64,000 bases of DNA from Stenotrophomonas raiganjensis (SeqCode) (GTDB lineage: Bacteria > Pseudomonadota > Gammaproteobacteria > Xanthomonadales > Xanthomonadaceae): NCBI RefSeq assembly GCF_030658505.1, contig NZ_JAUTXR010000180.1:248001-312000 (forward strand), written 5' to 3'. Under the pieces are notes generated by a model. That model was not told where the DNA came from, made no database searches, and worked only from the letters and a program-made list of their open reading frames with translations. This document shows, piece by piece, positions 52,798-61,312 of this stretch. The position numbers were made by a program, and so were the translations under genes. How positions within the stretch are numbered: the first letter of the stretch is position 1; the number at the start of each line of letters is the position of its first letter.

Positions 52798-53591
52798 GCG
52801 TTCTTCCACTGCGCAGCGCGCTTTTCCAGGAAGGCGGTCACGCCCTCGACCTGGTCGGCGGTGTCGAACAGATCGACGAAGGCTTCGCGTTCGGCCACCA
52901 GCGCCGAAGCGTGGGTGCCGGTGCGGGTGGCCTGCACCAGGGTCTTGCAGGCGGCGATGCTGGTCGGGCTCTGCTTGCCGGCCTTCTTCGCCCATTCCAG
53001 CGCCAGCGCCTTGGCTTCGCCCTTGCCGACCTTTTCTTCGGCCAGGCCAATGCGCAGCGCGGTCTCGGCGTTGATGCGCTCGCCCAGCAGGATCATGCGC
53101 TTGGCCCAGCCCTCGCCCACCAGGCGCGGCAGGTTCTGGGTGCCACCGGCGCACGGCAGCAGGCCGACGGTGGCCTCTGGCAGCGCGACCTGGGCATGGT
53201 CTTCGATGATGCGCAGGTCACAGGCCAGCGCGCATTCCAGGCCACCGCCCATCGCGTAGCCGTTGATCGCGGCGATCGACACGCCACGGAAACCGGACAG
53301 CGCCTCGAAGGCTTCACCGAAGCGGCGAGCCGCTTCACGTGCAGCGGCCTTGTCGCCGGAGGCGAACTGGTTGAGATCGGCACCGGCGGAGAAGAACTTC
53401 TCGCCGTCACCGGTGATCACCAGCGCGTAGATGTCGCGGTCCGCGTTGAGCGCGCCCACCAGGTCGCGCAGCGCCGACAGGCTGTGCACGGTCCAGGTAT
53501 GCGCCGGCGGGTTGTTCAGGGTGACCACGGCGGTGTGGCCATCCACCTCGACCTTCAGGCCCACGTGCTCCTGGGTACGCCAATCCTTCAT
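52794..53591 (-). CDS. enoyl-CoA hydratase
   Basis: The 265-residue crotonase-fold enzyme has the oxyanion-hole segments GEKFFSAGADLNQFA and AINGYAMGGGLECALACDLR, and LPEATVGLLPCAGGTQNLPR with the catalytic Glu. In this operon it should hydrate methacrylyl-CoA to 3-hydroxyisobutyryl-CoA. Its ATG overlaps the stop of the upstream acyl-CoA dehydrogenase by 4 bp. Confidence 0.9.
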   Translation of the reverse strand: MKDWRTQEHVGLKVEVDGHTAVVTLNNPPAHTWTVHSLSALRDLVGALNADRDIYALVITGDGEKFFSAGADLNQFASGDKAAAREAARRFGEAFEALSGFRGVSIAAINGYAMGGGLECALACDLRIIEDHAQVALPEATVGLLPCAGGTQNLPRLVGEGWAKRMILLGERINAETALRIGLAEEKVGKGEAKALALEWAKKAGKQSPTSIAACKTLVQATRTGTHASALVAEREAFVDLFDTADQVEGVTAFLEKRAAQWKNA

Positions 53592-54754
53592 CGCAGTTCC
53601 TCTTCGGTGTTGAGCAGGTGACGGGCAACGATCACCCGCATGATCTCGTTGGTGCCTTCCAGGATCTGGTGCACGCGGCAGTCACGCAGCAGGCGCTCTA
53701 TCGGGTACTCGCGGATGTAGCCGTAGCCCCCGTGGATCTGCAGCGCTTCGTTGCAGACGTTGAAACCGGCATCGGTGGCGAAACGCTTTGCCATCGCGCA
53801 CCACACATTGGCATCGCTGGCACCGGCATCGAGCTTGCGTGCGGCGGTGTGCACCATCTGCCGCGCGGCCACCAGCTGGGTGACCATGTCGGCCAGCTTG
53901 AACTGCAGCGCCTGGAACTCGGCCAGCGCCTTGCCGAACTGGCGGCGCTCGCCCATGTAGCGGCGCGCGGCATCCAATGCGCCCTGCGCAGCACCCAGCG
54001 AGCAGGCGGCGATGTTGATGCGGCCACCATCCAGCCCCTTCATCGCCAGCTTGAAGCCACCGCCTTCCTCTCCCAGAAGATGGCTGACCGGCACGCGGAC
54101 GTTTTCGAAGGTGATGCCACGGGTGGGCTGGCTGTTCCAGCCCATCTTCTCTTCCTTGCGGCCGAAGCTGATGCCCGGCAGATCCGACGGCACTGCAATG
54201 GCGCTGACGCCGCCGGCGCCGGCACCGCCGGTACGTGCCATCACCACCAGCAGTTCGGTGGCACCGGCGCCGGAGATGAAGGCCTTCGAGCCGTTCAGCA
54301 CGTAATGATCACCGTCGCGCACGGCGGTGGTCTTCAGCGAGGCCGCATCGGAACCGGCTCCCGGTTCGGTCAGGCAGTACGAGGCCAGCTTGTTGCCCGA
54401 GGATAGGTCATTGCCCCACGCATCGCGCAGTGCCGGCTGGCCCCACGTGGACACCATCCACGAGGCCATGTTGTGGATGCTGATGTAGGCCGCGGTCGAC
54501 GGATCGACGTTGGCGAGCTCCTCGATGACGACGGCGGCGTCCAGTCGGCTCAGGCCGCTGCCGCCCACTTCCGGGTCCATGTACAGGCCGCAGAAGCCCA
54601 GTTCACCGGCCTTGGCGATCGCCTCGCGCGGAAAGATGCCCTCCGCATCCCATCGCGCGGCGTGCGGCGCCAGTTCGGCCTGTGCGAAGTCGCGCGCGGC
54701 CTCGCGGTACGCCTGCTGCGCTTCTTCCAGTTCCGTCGTCATCGAGTGGCTCAT
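53588..54754 (-). CDS. acyl-CoA dehydrogenase (isobutyryl-CoA type)
   Basis: The 388-residue flavoprotein shows the family signatures ASYCLTEPGAGSDAASLKT and QIHGGYGYIREYPIERLLRD, with the catalytic Glu in the final QILEGTNEIMRVI segment. Context in the valine operon points to isobutyryl-CoA dehydrogenase, feeding methacrylyl-CoA to the next enzyme. It lies 14 bp after mmsA. Confidence 0.9.
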   Translation of the reverse strand: MSHSMTTELEEAQQAYREAARDFAQAELAPHAARWDAEGIFPREAIAKAGELGFCGLYMDPEVGGSGLSRLDAAVVIEELANVDPSTAAYISIHNMASWMVSTWGQPALRDAWGNDLSSGNKLASYCLTEPGAGSDAASLKTTAVRDGDHYVLNGSKAFISGAGATELLVVMARTGGAGAGGVSAIAVPSDLPGISFGRKEEKMGWNSQPTRGITFENVRVPVSHLLGEEGGGFKLAMKGLDGGRINIAACSLGAAQGALDAARRYMGERRQFGKALAEFQALQFKLADMVTQLVAARQMVHTAARKLDAGASDANVWCAMAKRFATDAGFNVCNEALQIHGGYGYIREYPIERLLRDCRVHQILEGTNEIMRVIVARHLLNTEEELR

Positions 54755-54768
54755 GGCTGCTCCTGCCG

Positions 54769-56274
54769 TTACTTCAGGCTGATCGTGGTGTTGACGCCGT
54801 GGCTGAGCGTCTCGTCATCGAACCAGCGCGCGGTGACCGTCTTGGTCTGGGTGTAGAACAGCACCACCTGCTTGCCGTACGGGCCCAGGTCGCCCAGCTT
54901 GGAGGCGCGCGAACCGGTGAACGAGAACAGCGGCACCGGCACCGGGATCGGCACGTTGATGCCGACCTGGCCGACGTCGATGTCTTCCTGGAACTTGCGG
55001 GCGGCCGCGCCGGACTGGGTGAACAGTGCGGTGCCGTTGCCGTTCGGGTTGCTGTTGACCATCGCGATGGCGTCTTCCAGCGTTTCCGCTTCGAGGATGA
55101 CCAGCACCGGCCCGAAGATTTCTTCCTGGTAGATGCGCATGTCGGTGGTGACACCGGCAAAGATGGTCGGGCCGACGAAGTTGCCCTTCTCGAAGCCATC
55201 GACCTGCGGGTTGCGGCCGTCGAGCACCAGCTGGGCGCCCTGCTCCACGCCCGAGGCGATCAGGCCTTCCACGCGCTCGCGGGCGCCGCAGGAAATGACC
55301 GGACCGACGTCGGTACCGGCGACGGTGCCGCCGCTGACCTTCAGGGTCTTGGCCTTGGCCACCAGGTCCTGCACCCAGTTGCGTGCTTCACCCACCAGCA
55401 CCAGGGTGGAGGCGGCCATGCAACGCTGGCCAGCGGCACCGAATGCAGCACCGACCATCGCGTTGAGGGTCTGCTCCTTGTTGGCGTCGGGCAGCACCAC
55501 GGCGTGGTTCTTGGCGCCCATCATGCACTGCACGCGCTTGCCGGCCAGCGAGGCGCGGTTGTAGACGTGGGTGCCGACGCGGGTGGAACCGACGAACGAC
55601 ACGGCCTTGATGTCCGGGTGGTCGCAGATCGCGTTGACCACGTCCTCGCCACCGTGGACGACGTTCAGCACGCCCTTCGGAATACCGGCTTCCAGGGCAA
55701 GCTCGACCAGGCGCATGGTGACCATCGGGTCCTGCTCGGAGGGCTTGAGGATGAAGGTGTTGCCGGTGGCGATCGCCATCGGGAACATCCACAGCGGGAT
55801 CATCGCCGGGAAGTTGAACGGGGTGATGCCGGCGCACACGCCCAGCGGCTGCATGATCGTGTAGGTGTCCACGCCATTGGCCACGTTGTTGGCCAGCTCG
55901 CCCAGCTGCAGGTTGCCGATGGCGGCGGCGTGCTCGACCACTTCCAGGCCGCGGAACACATCGCCTTCGGCGTCCGGCAGGGTCTTGCCCTGTTCGGCGG
56001 TGAGGATGTGGGCCAGCTCGCTCATGTTCTCGCGGATCAGCTGCTGGTACTTCAGGAAGATGCGCGCACGGGTGCCGATCGGGGTCTTGCGCCAGGTCTT
56101 GAAGGCTTCCTTGGCGGCGGCGACGGCGGCGTCCACTTCGCCGGTGGTGGCGAACGGCACCTTGGCCAGCACGTCCTGGGTGGCCGGATTGATCACGTCC
56201 TGCCAGTGGGAAGTGGCCGATTCAACGAACTGGCCATCGATCAGCATGCGGATACGGGGCGCTGCAACAGTCAT
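54769..56274 (-). CDS. mmsA: CoA-acylating methylmalonate-semialdehyde dehydrogenase
   Basis: The 501-residue aldehyde dehydrogenase has the MmsA marks: [35 protein letters not shown], and the catalytic Cys in [11 protein letters not shown] (near residue 286). It converts methylmalonate semialdehyde to propionyl-CoA. It is the first gene of the valine operon and is divergent from the regulator gene, with shared operator-like repeats between. Confidence 0.95.
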   Translation of the reverse strand: MTVAAPRIRMLIDGQFVESATSHWQDVINPATQDVLAKVPFATTGEVDAAVAAAKEAFKTWRKTPIGTRARIFLKYQQLIRENMSELAHILTAEQGKTLPDAEGDVFRGLEVVEHAAAIGNLQLGELANNVANGVDTYTIMQPLGVCAGITPFNFPAMIPLWMFPMAIATGNTFILKPSEQDPMVTMRLVELALEAGIPKGVLNVVHGGEDVVNAICDHPDIKAVSFVGSTRVGTHVYNRASLAGKRVQCMMGAKNHAVVLPDANKEQTLNAMVGAAFGAAGQRCMAASTLVLVGEARNWVQDLVAKAKTLKVSGGTVAGTDVGPVISCGARERVEGLIASGVEQGAQLVLDGRNPQVDGFEKGNFVGPTIFAGVTTDMRIYQEEIFGPVLVILEAETLEDAIAMVNSNPNGNGTALFTQSGAAARKFQEDIDVGQVGINVPIPVPVPLFSFTGSRASKLGDLGPYGKQVVLFYTQTKTVTARWFDDETLSHGVNTTISLK

Positions 56275-56309
56275 GACGACAATCCCACAGGGTGCGAAAG
56301 ATGCTTGGC

Positions 56310-56320
56310 ATTATTCACAG
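56310..56320. promoter_or_regulatory. operator-like half-site upstream of mmsA
   Basis: ATTATTCACAG matches one arm (in reverse complement) of the palindrome at the start of the divergent regulator gene. It lies about 40 bp before the mmsA start. Confidence 0.45.
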
Positions 56321-56384
56321 CACCCACCTCGATTTCCGGCCTGAATCCGCTTAATCTGGCCAACACGCCAGACGATTCATGTTA

Positions 56385-56399
56385 ATTCTGTGAATTATT
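56385..56399. promoter_or_regulatory. palindrome over the regulator start codon
   Basis: TAATTCTGTGAATTA is a perfect 15-bp inverted repeat (6-bp arms, TGT centre) that spans the GTG start of the regulator. It is a likely autoregulatory operator. Confidence 0.55.
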
Positions 56400-57757
56400 C
56401 AGCCCCCCAGCGACAACTTGGCCTGCGCCTGCTGCGGCTGCGCGAGCAGCGCGGCTACAGCCAGGCCGACCTGGCACGGGCGCTGGGGCTGTCGGCCAGC
56501 TACCTGAACCAGATCGAGCGCAACAAGCGCCCACTGACGCCGGCGGTGCAGAAGAAGCTGGGTGAGGTGTTGGGCGACGTTTCCTCGTTGTTCGACGAAG
56601 ATGAACCCGCCGCATTGCAGGAAGCGCTGGGCGAAACCCTGCGCGACCTGGGCCTGGCCGAAGTGAGCGCGACCGAGCTACGCGCCCTCGCTGGCAACCT
56701 GCCGCAGGTCAGCCGCGCGCTGCTGGACCTGCACCGTCGCCACCTGGCGCTGCGCGAGCATGCCGCCGCGCTGGAGTTCCAGCTGGGCGAGCCGGGTGCT
56801 GGCAGCACCCTGCCGGCCGGCGACCAGGTACGTGAATTCTTCAATCGCATGCACAACCACATTCCCGAGCTGGACGAGCTGGCCGAGCAGCTGTTCGCCG
56901 AATGGGGGCTGTCGCCTGGGCATGTGGCACCGCGGCTGCGCCAGCTGCTGGCCGACCGTCATGGCGTGCTGGTGGAAGTGGCCGCACTGCAGGCCGGGCG
57001 CGAAAAGCGGCAATACGATGCCGGTGCGCGGCGGCTGTGGCTGCCCGATTACCTGGAGCCCGGCCAGCAGGCGTTCCAGATGGCCGCCGAACTGGCCCTG
57101 CACGGCTACCTGCCGCAGATCGATGCGGTGGTGGCGCGTGCCGGTTTCAGCGATGAGGCGCGCATCGCGCAGGCGCGCATCGGCCTGTCGAACTACTTCG
57201 CTGGCGCCTTGGTGATGCCGTACATGCGCTTCCTGCGCGCCGCCGAAGCCAGCAGCTACGACATCGAGCTGCTTGCGCATCAGTTCGGCGTCGGCTTCGA
57301 GGCGGTCTGCCACCGGCTGAGCACGCTGGCGCGGCGCAGTGCGCCCGGGCTGCCGTTCTTCTTCATCCGCGTGGATCGCGCCGGCAACGTCTCCAAGCGT
57401 CATTCGGCCACCGATTTCCATTTCTCGCAGGTAGGAGGGTCGTGCCCGCTGTGGATCGTGTACGAGGCGTTCAACCAGCCCGGCCGCATCCTCACCCAGA
57501 CCGCGCGCATGCCCGACGGGCGGCGTCATTTCTGGCTGGCGCGGCAGGTCAGCAGCGGGCCGGTCGGGCATGGGCAGCCGCGCAAGACCTTCGCGGTGGC
57601 GCTGGGCTGCGATCTGCAGCATGCCGAACGGCTGGTGTATTCGCTGGGGCTGGATGTGCAGAGCCCGGGCAATTCGGTGTCGATCGGGCCGGGCTGCCGG
57701 GTGTGCCCGCGCGAGGACTGCATGCAGCGCGCGTTCGCGCAGTTGCCGGGGCGATAG
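56390..57757 (+). CDS. XRE-type short-chain acyl-CoA regulator (DUF2083/ScfR family)
   Basis: The 455-residue protein has an N-terminal XRE helix-turn-helix (LREQRGYSQADLARALGLSA SYLNQIE, residues about 15-45), an IrrE/ImmA-like middle region with ALVMPYMRFLRAAEASSYDI ELLAHQFG, and a C-terminal DUF2083 domain with cysteines in GCRVCPREDCMQRAF. This layout is that of RamB/ScfR-type regulators of propionate and acyl-CoA metabolism. It is divergent from mmsA, so it probably controls the valine operon. The start codon is GTG, inside a palindrome. Confidence 0.87.
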   Translation: MNYSAPQRQLGLRLLRLREQRGYSQADLARALGLSASYLNQIERNKRPLTPAVQKKLGEVLGDVSSLFDEDEPAALQEALGETLRDLGLAEVSATELRALAGNLPQVSRALLDLHRRHLALREHAAALEFQLGEPGAGSTLPAGDQVREFFNRMHNHIPELDELAEQLFAEWGLSPGHVAPRLRQLLADRHGVLVEVAALQAGREKRQYDAGARRLWLPDYLEPGQQAFQMAAELALHGYLPQIDAVVARAGFSDEARIAQARIGLSNYFAGALVMPYMRFLRAAEASSYDIELLAHQFGVGFEAVCHRLSTLARRSAPGLPFFFIRVDRAGNVSKRHSATDFHFSQVGGSCPLWIVYEAFNQPGRILTQTARMPDGRRHFWLARQVSSGPVGHGQPRKTFAVALGCDLQHAERLVYSLGLDVQSPGNSVSIGPGCRVCPREDCMQRAFAQLPGR

Positions 57758-57836
57758 GGTTGGTTCGGCAGGGCTGCGCCCTGCACCTGCTTCAATCCAA
57801 GGCAACAGCAAAGCAACAGCGGGCTTTCCGTGGGAT
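57758..57836. other. intergenic, 3' of the regulator
   Basis: Nothing recognisable except the run-in to the cruciform repeat that follows. Confidence 0.4.
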
Positions 57837-57938
57837 GGCGGGGTGGGTCCGGTGGCGGGGGACGCCGTAGAACCGTCCTTGGGGGCTTGGCCGCGGCATC
57901 CATGCCGCGGACACCCCCGCCACCGGACCCACCCCGCC
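57837..57938. repeat. 102-bp cruciform with perfect 25-bp arms
   Basis: Arms 57837-57861 and 57914-57938 are exact reverse complements over 25 bp (GGCGGGGTGGG... against ...CCCACCCCGCC). The enclosed 52 bp contains a second perfect hairpin, CCGCGGCAT / ATGCCGCGG (57891-57910). It lies between convergent genes and may end transcription from both sides. Confidence 0.8.
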
Positions 57939-57987
57939 TTCGACAGATCTCCGCGAGCTGTCGAAACGGCATCTTTGCTGCTGTGGG

Positions 57988-58102
57988 TAGGTATCGACCT
58001 TGGTCGACACGGTAGATCCATGCCATGGGTGGATGTTCTTCGATGAAGGTTCGAAATATTCGATTTCGATGGGCATTCATCCACGCACGGCGTGGATCCA
58101 CC
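57988..58102. repeat. cluster of three SMAG-type palindromes
   Basis: GTAGGTATCGACCTTGGTCGACAC (about 57988-58010), GTAGATCCATGCCATGGGTGGAT (58012-58034) and an inverted copy ATCCACGCACGGCGTGGAT-CCACC (58079-58102). Two of the three carry the GTAG head. Confidence 0.75.
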
Positions 58103-58112
58103 GAGGATCGGA

Positions 58113-60005
58113 TCAGTAGATCGGCGTCACCTTCATCTGCGGCAGCGGGCGTGGTGCGCCGTCGGTCAGGTCCGGGCCAAGGTCTTCCCAGGTGCGGCCC
58201 TGCTCGACCATCTGCGCCCACAGCTGCTGCGAGCCGCGACGCTTGTCGTCCGAGCCCAGCTTGTACGACGGCGGTGCCGGTTCGCCGCGGGCAACCATCG
58301 AATACGCCGCACGATAGGCCAGTACCTGCTGCGCCGGGTCATCGGTACGCGCTACTTCCAGCGTGTAGCGCTGGTAGGCCGAGGCCAGGTTGCGCCAGCG
58401 GATCCAGTAGTGGTTCTCGAACGAGAACGAACAGAAGCGCGCACCGGCCAGGCTGCCCTTGTCGGCGATGCGGGTCAGCACTTCCTGCGGCATGTCCAGG
58501 TTCATGCCACCTTCGTCGCCCTGCAGGCTGACGTGCACGATGCGGTCACGGTAGCCCGGCGCACGCGCCTGCAGCAGATCGCGCCAGTTCTGCATGGTCG
58601 CCACCACCGCGAACAGGAAGCGGCCCAGCTCGGCGGCCGCCAGCGGTGTGGCGATCGACTGGTAGGTGCGCTGCCAGCCGTGTCGGTTCTCGGTGGGCAG
58701 GAACACCGCGTGCTCCAGCGACTGGCGGCCATTGCTGCCGTGGTTCACCTCTTCGGCGTGCTGCGGGTAGACCAGATTGATGGCGAAGGTAGGCCAGCGC
58801 GGCAACGCGGCATCGAACAGATGGATCGGGAAATTGCTGCTGATGCCACCATCGGAGAACCAGCAGATGCGGAAGGCGGTGATCACCGGGCCGCAAGCCT
58901 GCCCGGCGCTGGTCAGCCCTTCCATGCTGTCGGCCACGTTGTGCTCGGGGTCGGCCGCCGGCGCGGTCGGCTCGCAGCGTCGTTCGCGGCGTGAGGGTTC
59001 ATGCAGCGGCACCGCGCTGATCAGCAGCGGGAAGCTCAGGCTCATGCGCGTGGCCACCAGCACCGGCAGCTTCGGGCCCGGCGGCAGGTGGTAGTACTGC
59101 CGCCCTTCCACCTCCAGCGGCGGGCCGGCCTGCGTCACCAGCCACTGCACCACGCTGGCCGGGAACAGCTGCTCGAATTCCTCGCGCAGGAACCAGAACT
59201 GCGCGCCGCCCAGCGGCAGCGTGCGCGGCTCGTTGTGCGACACGCAGGTGGTGATCATCTGCAGGCTGATCGCATGCGGGCTGTCCGGTTCGCCGGCATA
59301 GCGCGGCGCGTCGTGCAGGTCGGCGAAGGTGAGCGGTGCATCCAGCGGCTTGCCGGACAACTGCTGCAGGCATTCGTGCAGCCACTCGGTCAGTGCCGGT
59401 GTGCGTGCATCGCGGCCGAGGCCGCTGCACAGGCCCAGCAGGTTGCGTCGCGCCACGCGTGCCACACGAAGCGCGGCACCGGCCACACCTGCACCGTACG
59501 CACACAGCAGCGACGGCAGCAGCGTGGCCGCCACGCCGCTCCAACCACCGCCCCACCAGCCCAGGCCGAGCAGCAGCGCCAGCGACACCAGCACTTCCAG
59601 CGGCGCGATCTCGAACACGGCAACGGCCAGGCACAGCAGCTTGTGCGGCAGGCTGGCATTGCCGGTCAGCACCACCAGCAGGCGATAGGCCGCGCGTGCG
59701 CCGCGTGCGGGCTGGAACAGGCTGTAGATGAAGCCGCGCCGCGACAGCTGCGCCGACACCGCCGACAACCCGCCATAGCCTGCATCGCCGGGCAGGTGCT
59801 CGCCGGCCTGCTGGCGACGATCACCGCAGGCCGCCGCAGCCGCCACGGCGGCGGCGATGGCGCCGGCCGAAGTGCCGCCGATGCTCTTGAAGCGATACCC
59901 GCGCGCCAGCGCCAGTACCGCATTGGGGTACACGATGCCGCTGGTGATGCCGCCTTTCATGACCAGATCGCAGTACTTGTCCGCCACTGTCTTGCCCCCG
60001 AGCAT
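58113..60005 (-). CDS. patatin-like phospholipase with internal membrane segments
   Basis: The 630-residue protein has a patatin active site: oxyanion-hole glycines in MKGGITSGIVYP (16-27), nucleophile Ser46 in GGTSAG, and the catalytic Asp385 in FSDGGISSNFP. Between the two catalytic residues lie about 340 residues, much more than usual, including two hydrophobic segments (VAVFEIAPLEVLVSLALLLG and GVAATLLPSLLCAYGAGVAG). The enzyme is therefore probably membrane-bound. A GTG at 59987 is an alternative start. No cyclase or other CBASS gene is nearby. Confidence 0.8.
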   Translation of the reverse strand: MLGGKTVADKYCDLVMKGGITSGIVYPNAVLALARGYRFKSIGGTSAGAIAAAVAAAAACGDRRQQAGEHLPGDAGYGGLSAVSAQLSRRGFIYSLFQPARGARAAYRLLVVLTGNASLPHKLLCLAVAVFEIAPLEVLVSLALLLGLGWWGGGWSGVAATLLPSLLCAYGAGVAGAALRVARVARRNLLGLCSGLGRDARTPALTEWLHECLQQLSGKPLDAPLTFADLHDAPRYAGEPDSPHAISLQMITTCVSHNEPRTLPLGGAQFWFLREEFEQLFPASVVQWLVTQAGPPLEVEGRQYYHLPPGPKLPVLVATRMSLSFPLLISAVPLHEPSRRERRCEPTAPAADPEHNVADSMEGLTSAGQACGPVITAFRICWFSDGGISSNFPIHLFDAALPRWPTFAINLVYPQHAEEVNHGSNGRQSLEHAVFLPTENRHGWQRTYQSIATPLAAAELGRFLFAVVATMQNWRDLLQARAPGYRDRIVHVSLQGDEGGMNLDMPQEVLTRIADKGSLAGARFCSFSFENHYWIRWRNLASAYQRYTLEVARTDDPAQQVLAYRAAYSMVARGEPAPPSYKLGSDDKRRGSQQLWAQMVEQGRTWEDLGPDLTDGAPRPLPQMKVTPIY

Positions 60006-60198
60006 GCCGTCCGCCGCGTGGATGCCAGTATGGCGCAGAGGCTTCTCAGGGCCTGAGAACAACGGCGCAGTCCGCGCACGCGATGCGCCGTTCAGCAGAA
60101 AGCACGGCTGCAGGCTTGACCCGCCCCGCCATCGGCGTAGCATCTGCAGCAAGCCAAGGGACAGACCCGCGGCTGCCACAACGACATGAGGGATTCTC

Positions 60199-61248
60199 AT
60201 GGAATTCGACTATCTCGTCTTCATCGGGCGATTCGAGCCCTTCCACAACGGCCACGCCGCCGTTGCCCGCCTGGCCCTGAGCCGGGCCCGCAAGCTGATC
60301 TTCCTGGTCGGCTCTGCCGATACCCCCCGCAGCCTGCGCAATCCCTGGACCGTGGCCGAACGTGCCGTGATGATCCAGGCCGCCCTCGATGGCCACACCG
60401 ACCGCCTGCTGATCCGCCCGCTGCGTGACCACCTGTACAACGAAGCGCAGTGGATCGCCAACGTGCAGCGCCAGGTGGCTGACGCCCTGCGCAACGACGG
60501 CGCCGCCGCCGATGCGAAGGTAGGCCTGATCGGCATGGACAAGGACGCGTCCAGCTACTACCTGCGCGAGTTCCCGCAGTGGCCGCTGGTGGACGTGCAG
60601 CACACCGCCACCCTGTCGGCCACCGAGCTGCGGCGCTACCTGTTCGAAGCCGGCGACGTCGACTTCCACGGCGCGCTGCTGATGCTGCGTGGCAATGTGC
60701 CGGCGCCGGTGTACGACATGCTTGAAGCGTTCCGCAAAAGCGCGCCTGCCTATGGCCAGCTGGTGGCCGAGTACCGCTTCATCGAACAGTACAAGGCCGC
60801 CTGGAAGGATGCGCCCTACGCGCCCACCTTCGTCACCACCGATGCGGTGGTGGTGCATTCGGGCCACGTGCTGCTGGTGCGTCGCCGCTCGGAACCCGGC
60901 AAGGGGCTGTGGGCGCTGCCCGGCGGCTTCGTCGGCCAGGAACAGAGCCTGCTCGACAGCTGCCTGCGCGAACTGCGCGAGGAAACCCGGCTGAAGATTC
61001 CGCTGCCGGTGCTGAAGGGGTCGCTGAAGGGCCAGCAAGTCTTCGACCACCCCGACCGCAGCCAGCGCGGCCGCACCATCACCCACGGTTTCCACTTCGA
61101 ATTCCCGGCCGGTGACCTGCCGCCGGTGCGCGGTGGCGACGACGCCGACAAGGCGCGCTGGATACCGGTGAGTGAAGCCCTGGACATGGGCCCGCAGCTG
61201 TTCGAAGACCACCTGCACATCCTGGAGTATTTCCTCGGCCGCGGCTGA
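60199..61248 (+). CDS. nadM: bifunctional NMN adenylyltransferase / Nudix hydrolase
   Basis: The 349-residue protein joins an N-terminal nucleotidyltransferase (FIGRFEPFHNGHAAVARLAL with the HxGH motif; LSATELRRYLFEAG near residue 145) to a C-terminal Nudix domain (GGFVGQEQSLLDSCLRELRE ET, residues about 240-265). It should make NAD from NMN and ATP, and hydrolyse ADP-ribose or a related nucleotide. It lies 65 bp before a nicotinamide phosphoribosyltransferase gene, so the two steps from nicotinamide to NAD are adjacent. Confidence 0.92.
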   Translation: MEFDYLVFIGRFEPFHNGHAAVARLALSRARKLIFLVGSADTPRSLRNPWTVAERAVMIQAALDGHTDRLLIRPLRDHLYNEAQWIANVQRQVADALRNDGAAADAKVGLIGMDKDASSYYLREFPQWPLVDVQHTATLSATELRRYLFEAGDVDFHGALLMLRGNVPAPVYDMLEAFRKSAPAYGQLVAEYRFIEQYKAAWKDAPYAPTFVTTDAVVVHSGHVLLVRRRSEPGKGLWALPGGFVGQEQSLLDSCLRELREETRLKIPLPVLKGSLKGQQVFDHPDRSQRGRTITHGFHFEFPAGDLPPVRGGDDADKARWIPVSEALDMGPQLFEDHLHILEYFLGRG

Positions 61249-61312
61249 CAGGCCCGGCCTCCCCACTGGCGGATAGACCGCTGGTGTCACTCGACGCGAA
61301 GGAGCTTCCGTC

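Noticed and set aside
58113..60005. The patatin gene as part of a CBASS-type defence system.
   Set aside because: No cyclic-nucleotide synthase, Cap2/Cap3 or similar partner lies beside it; the neighbours are metabolic genes.
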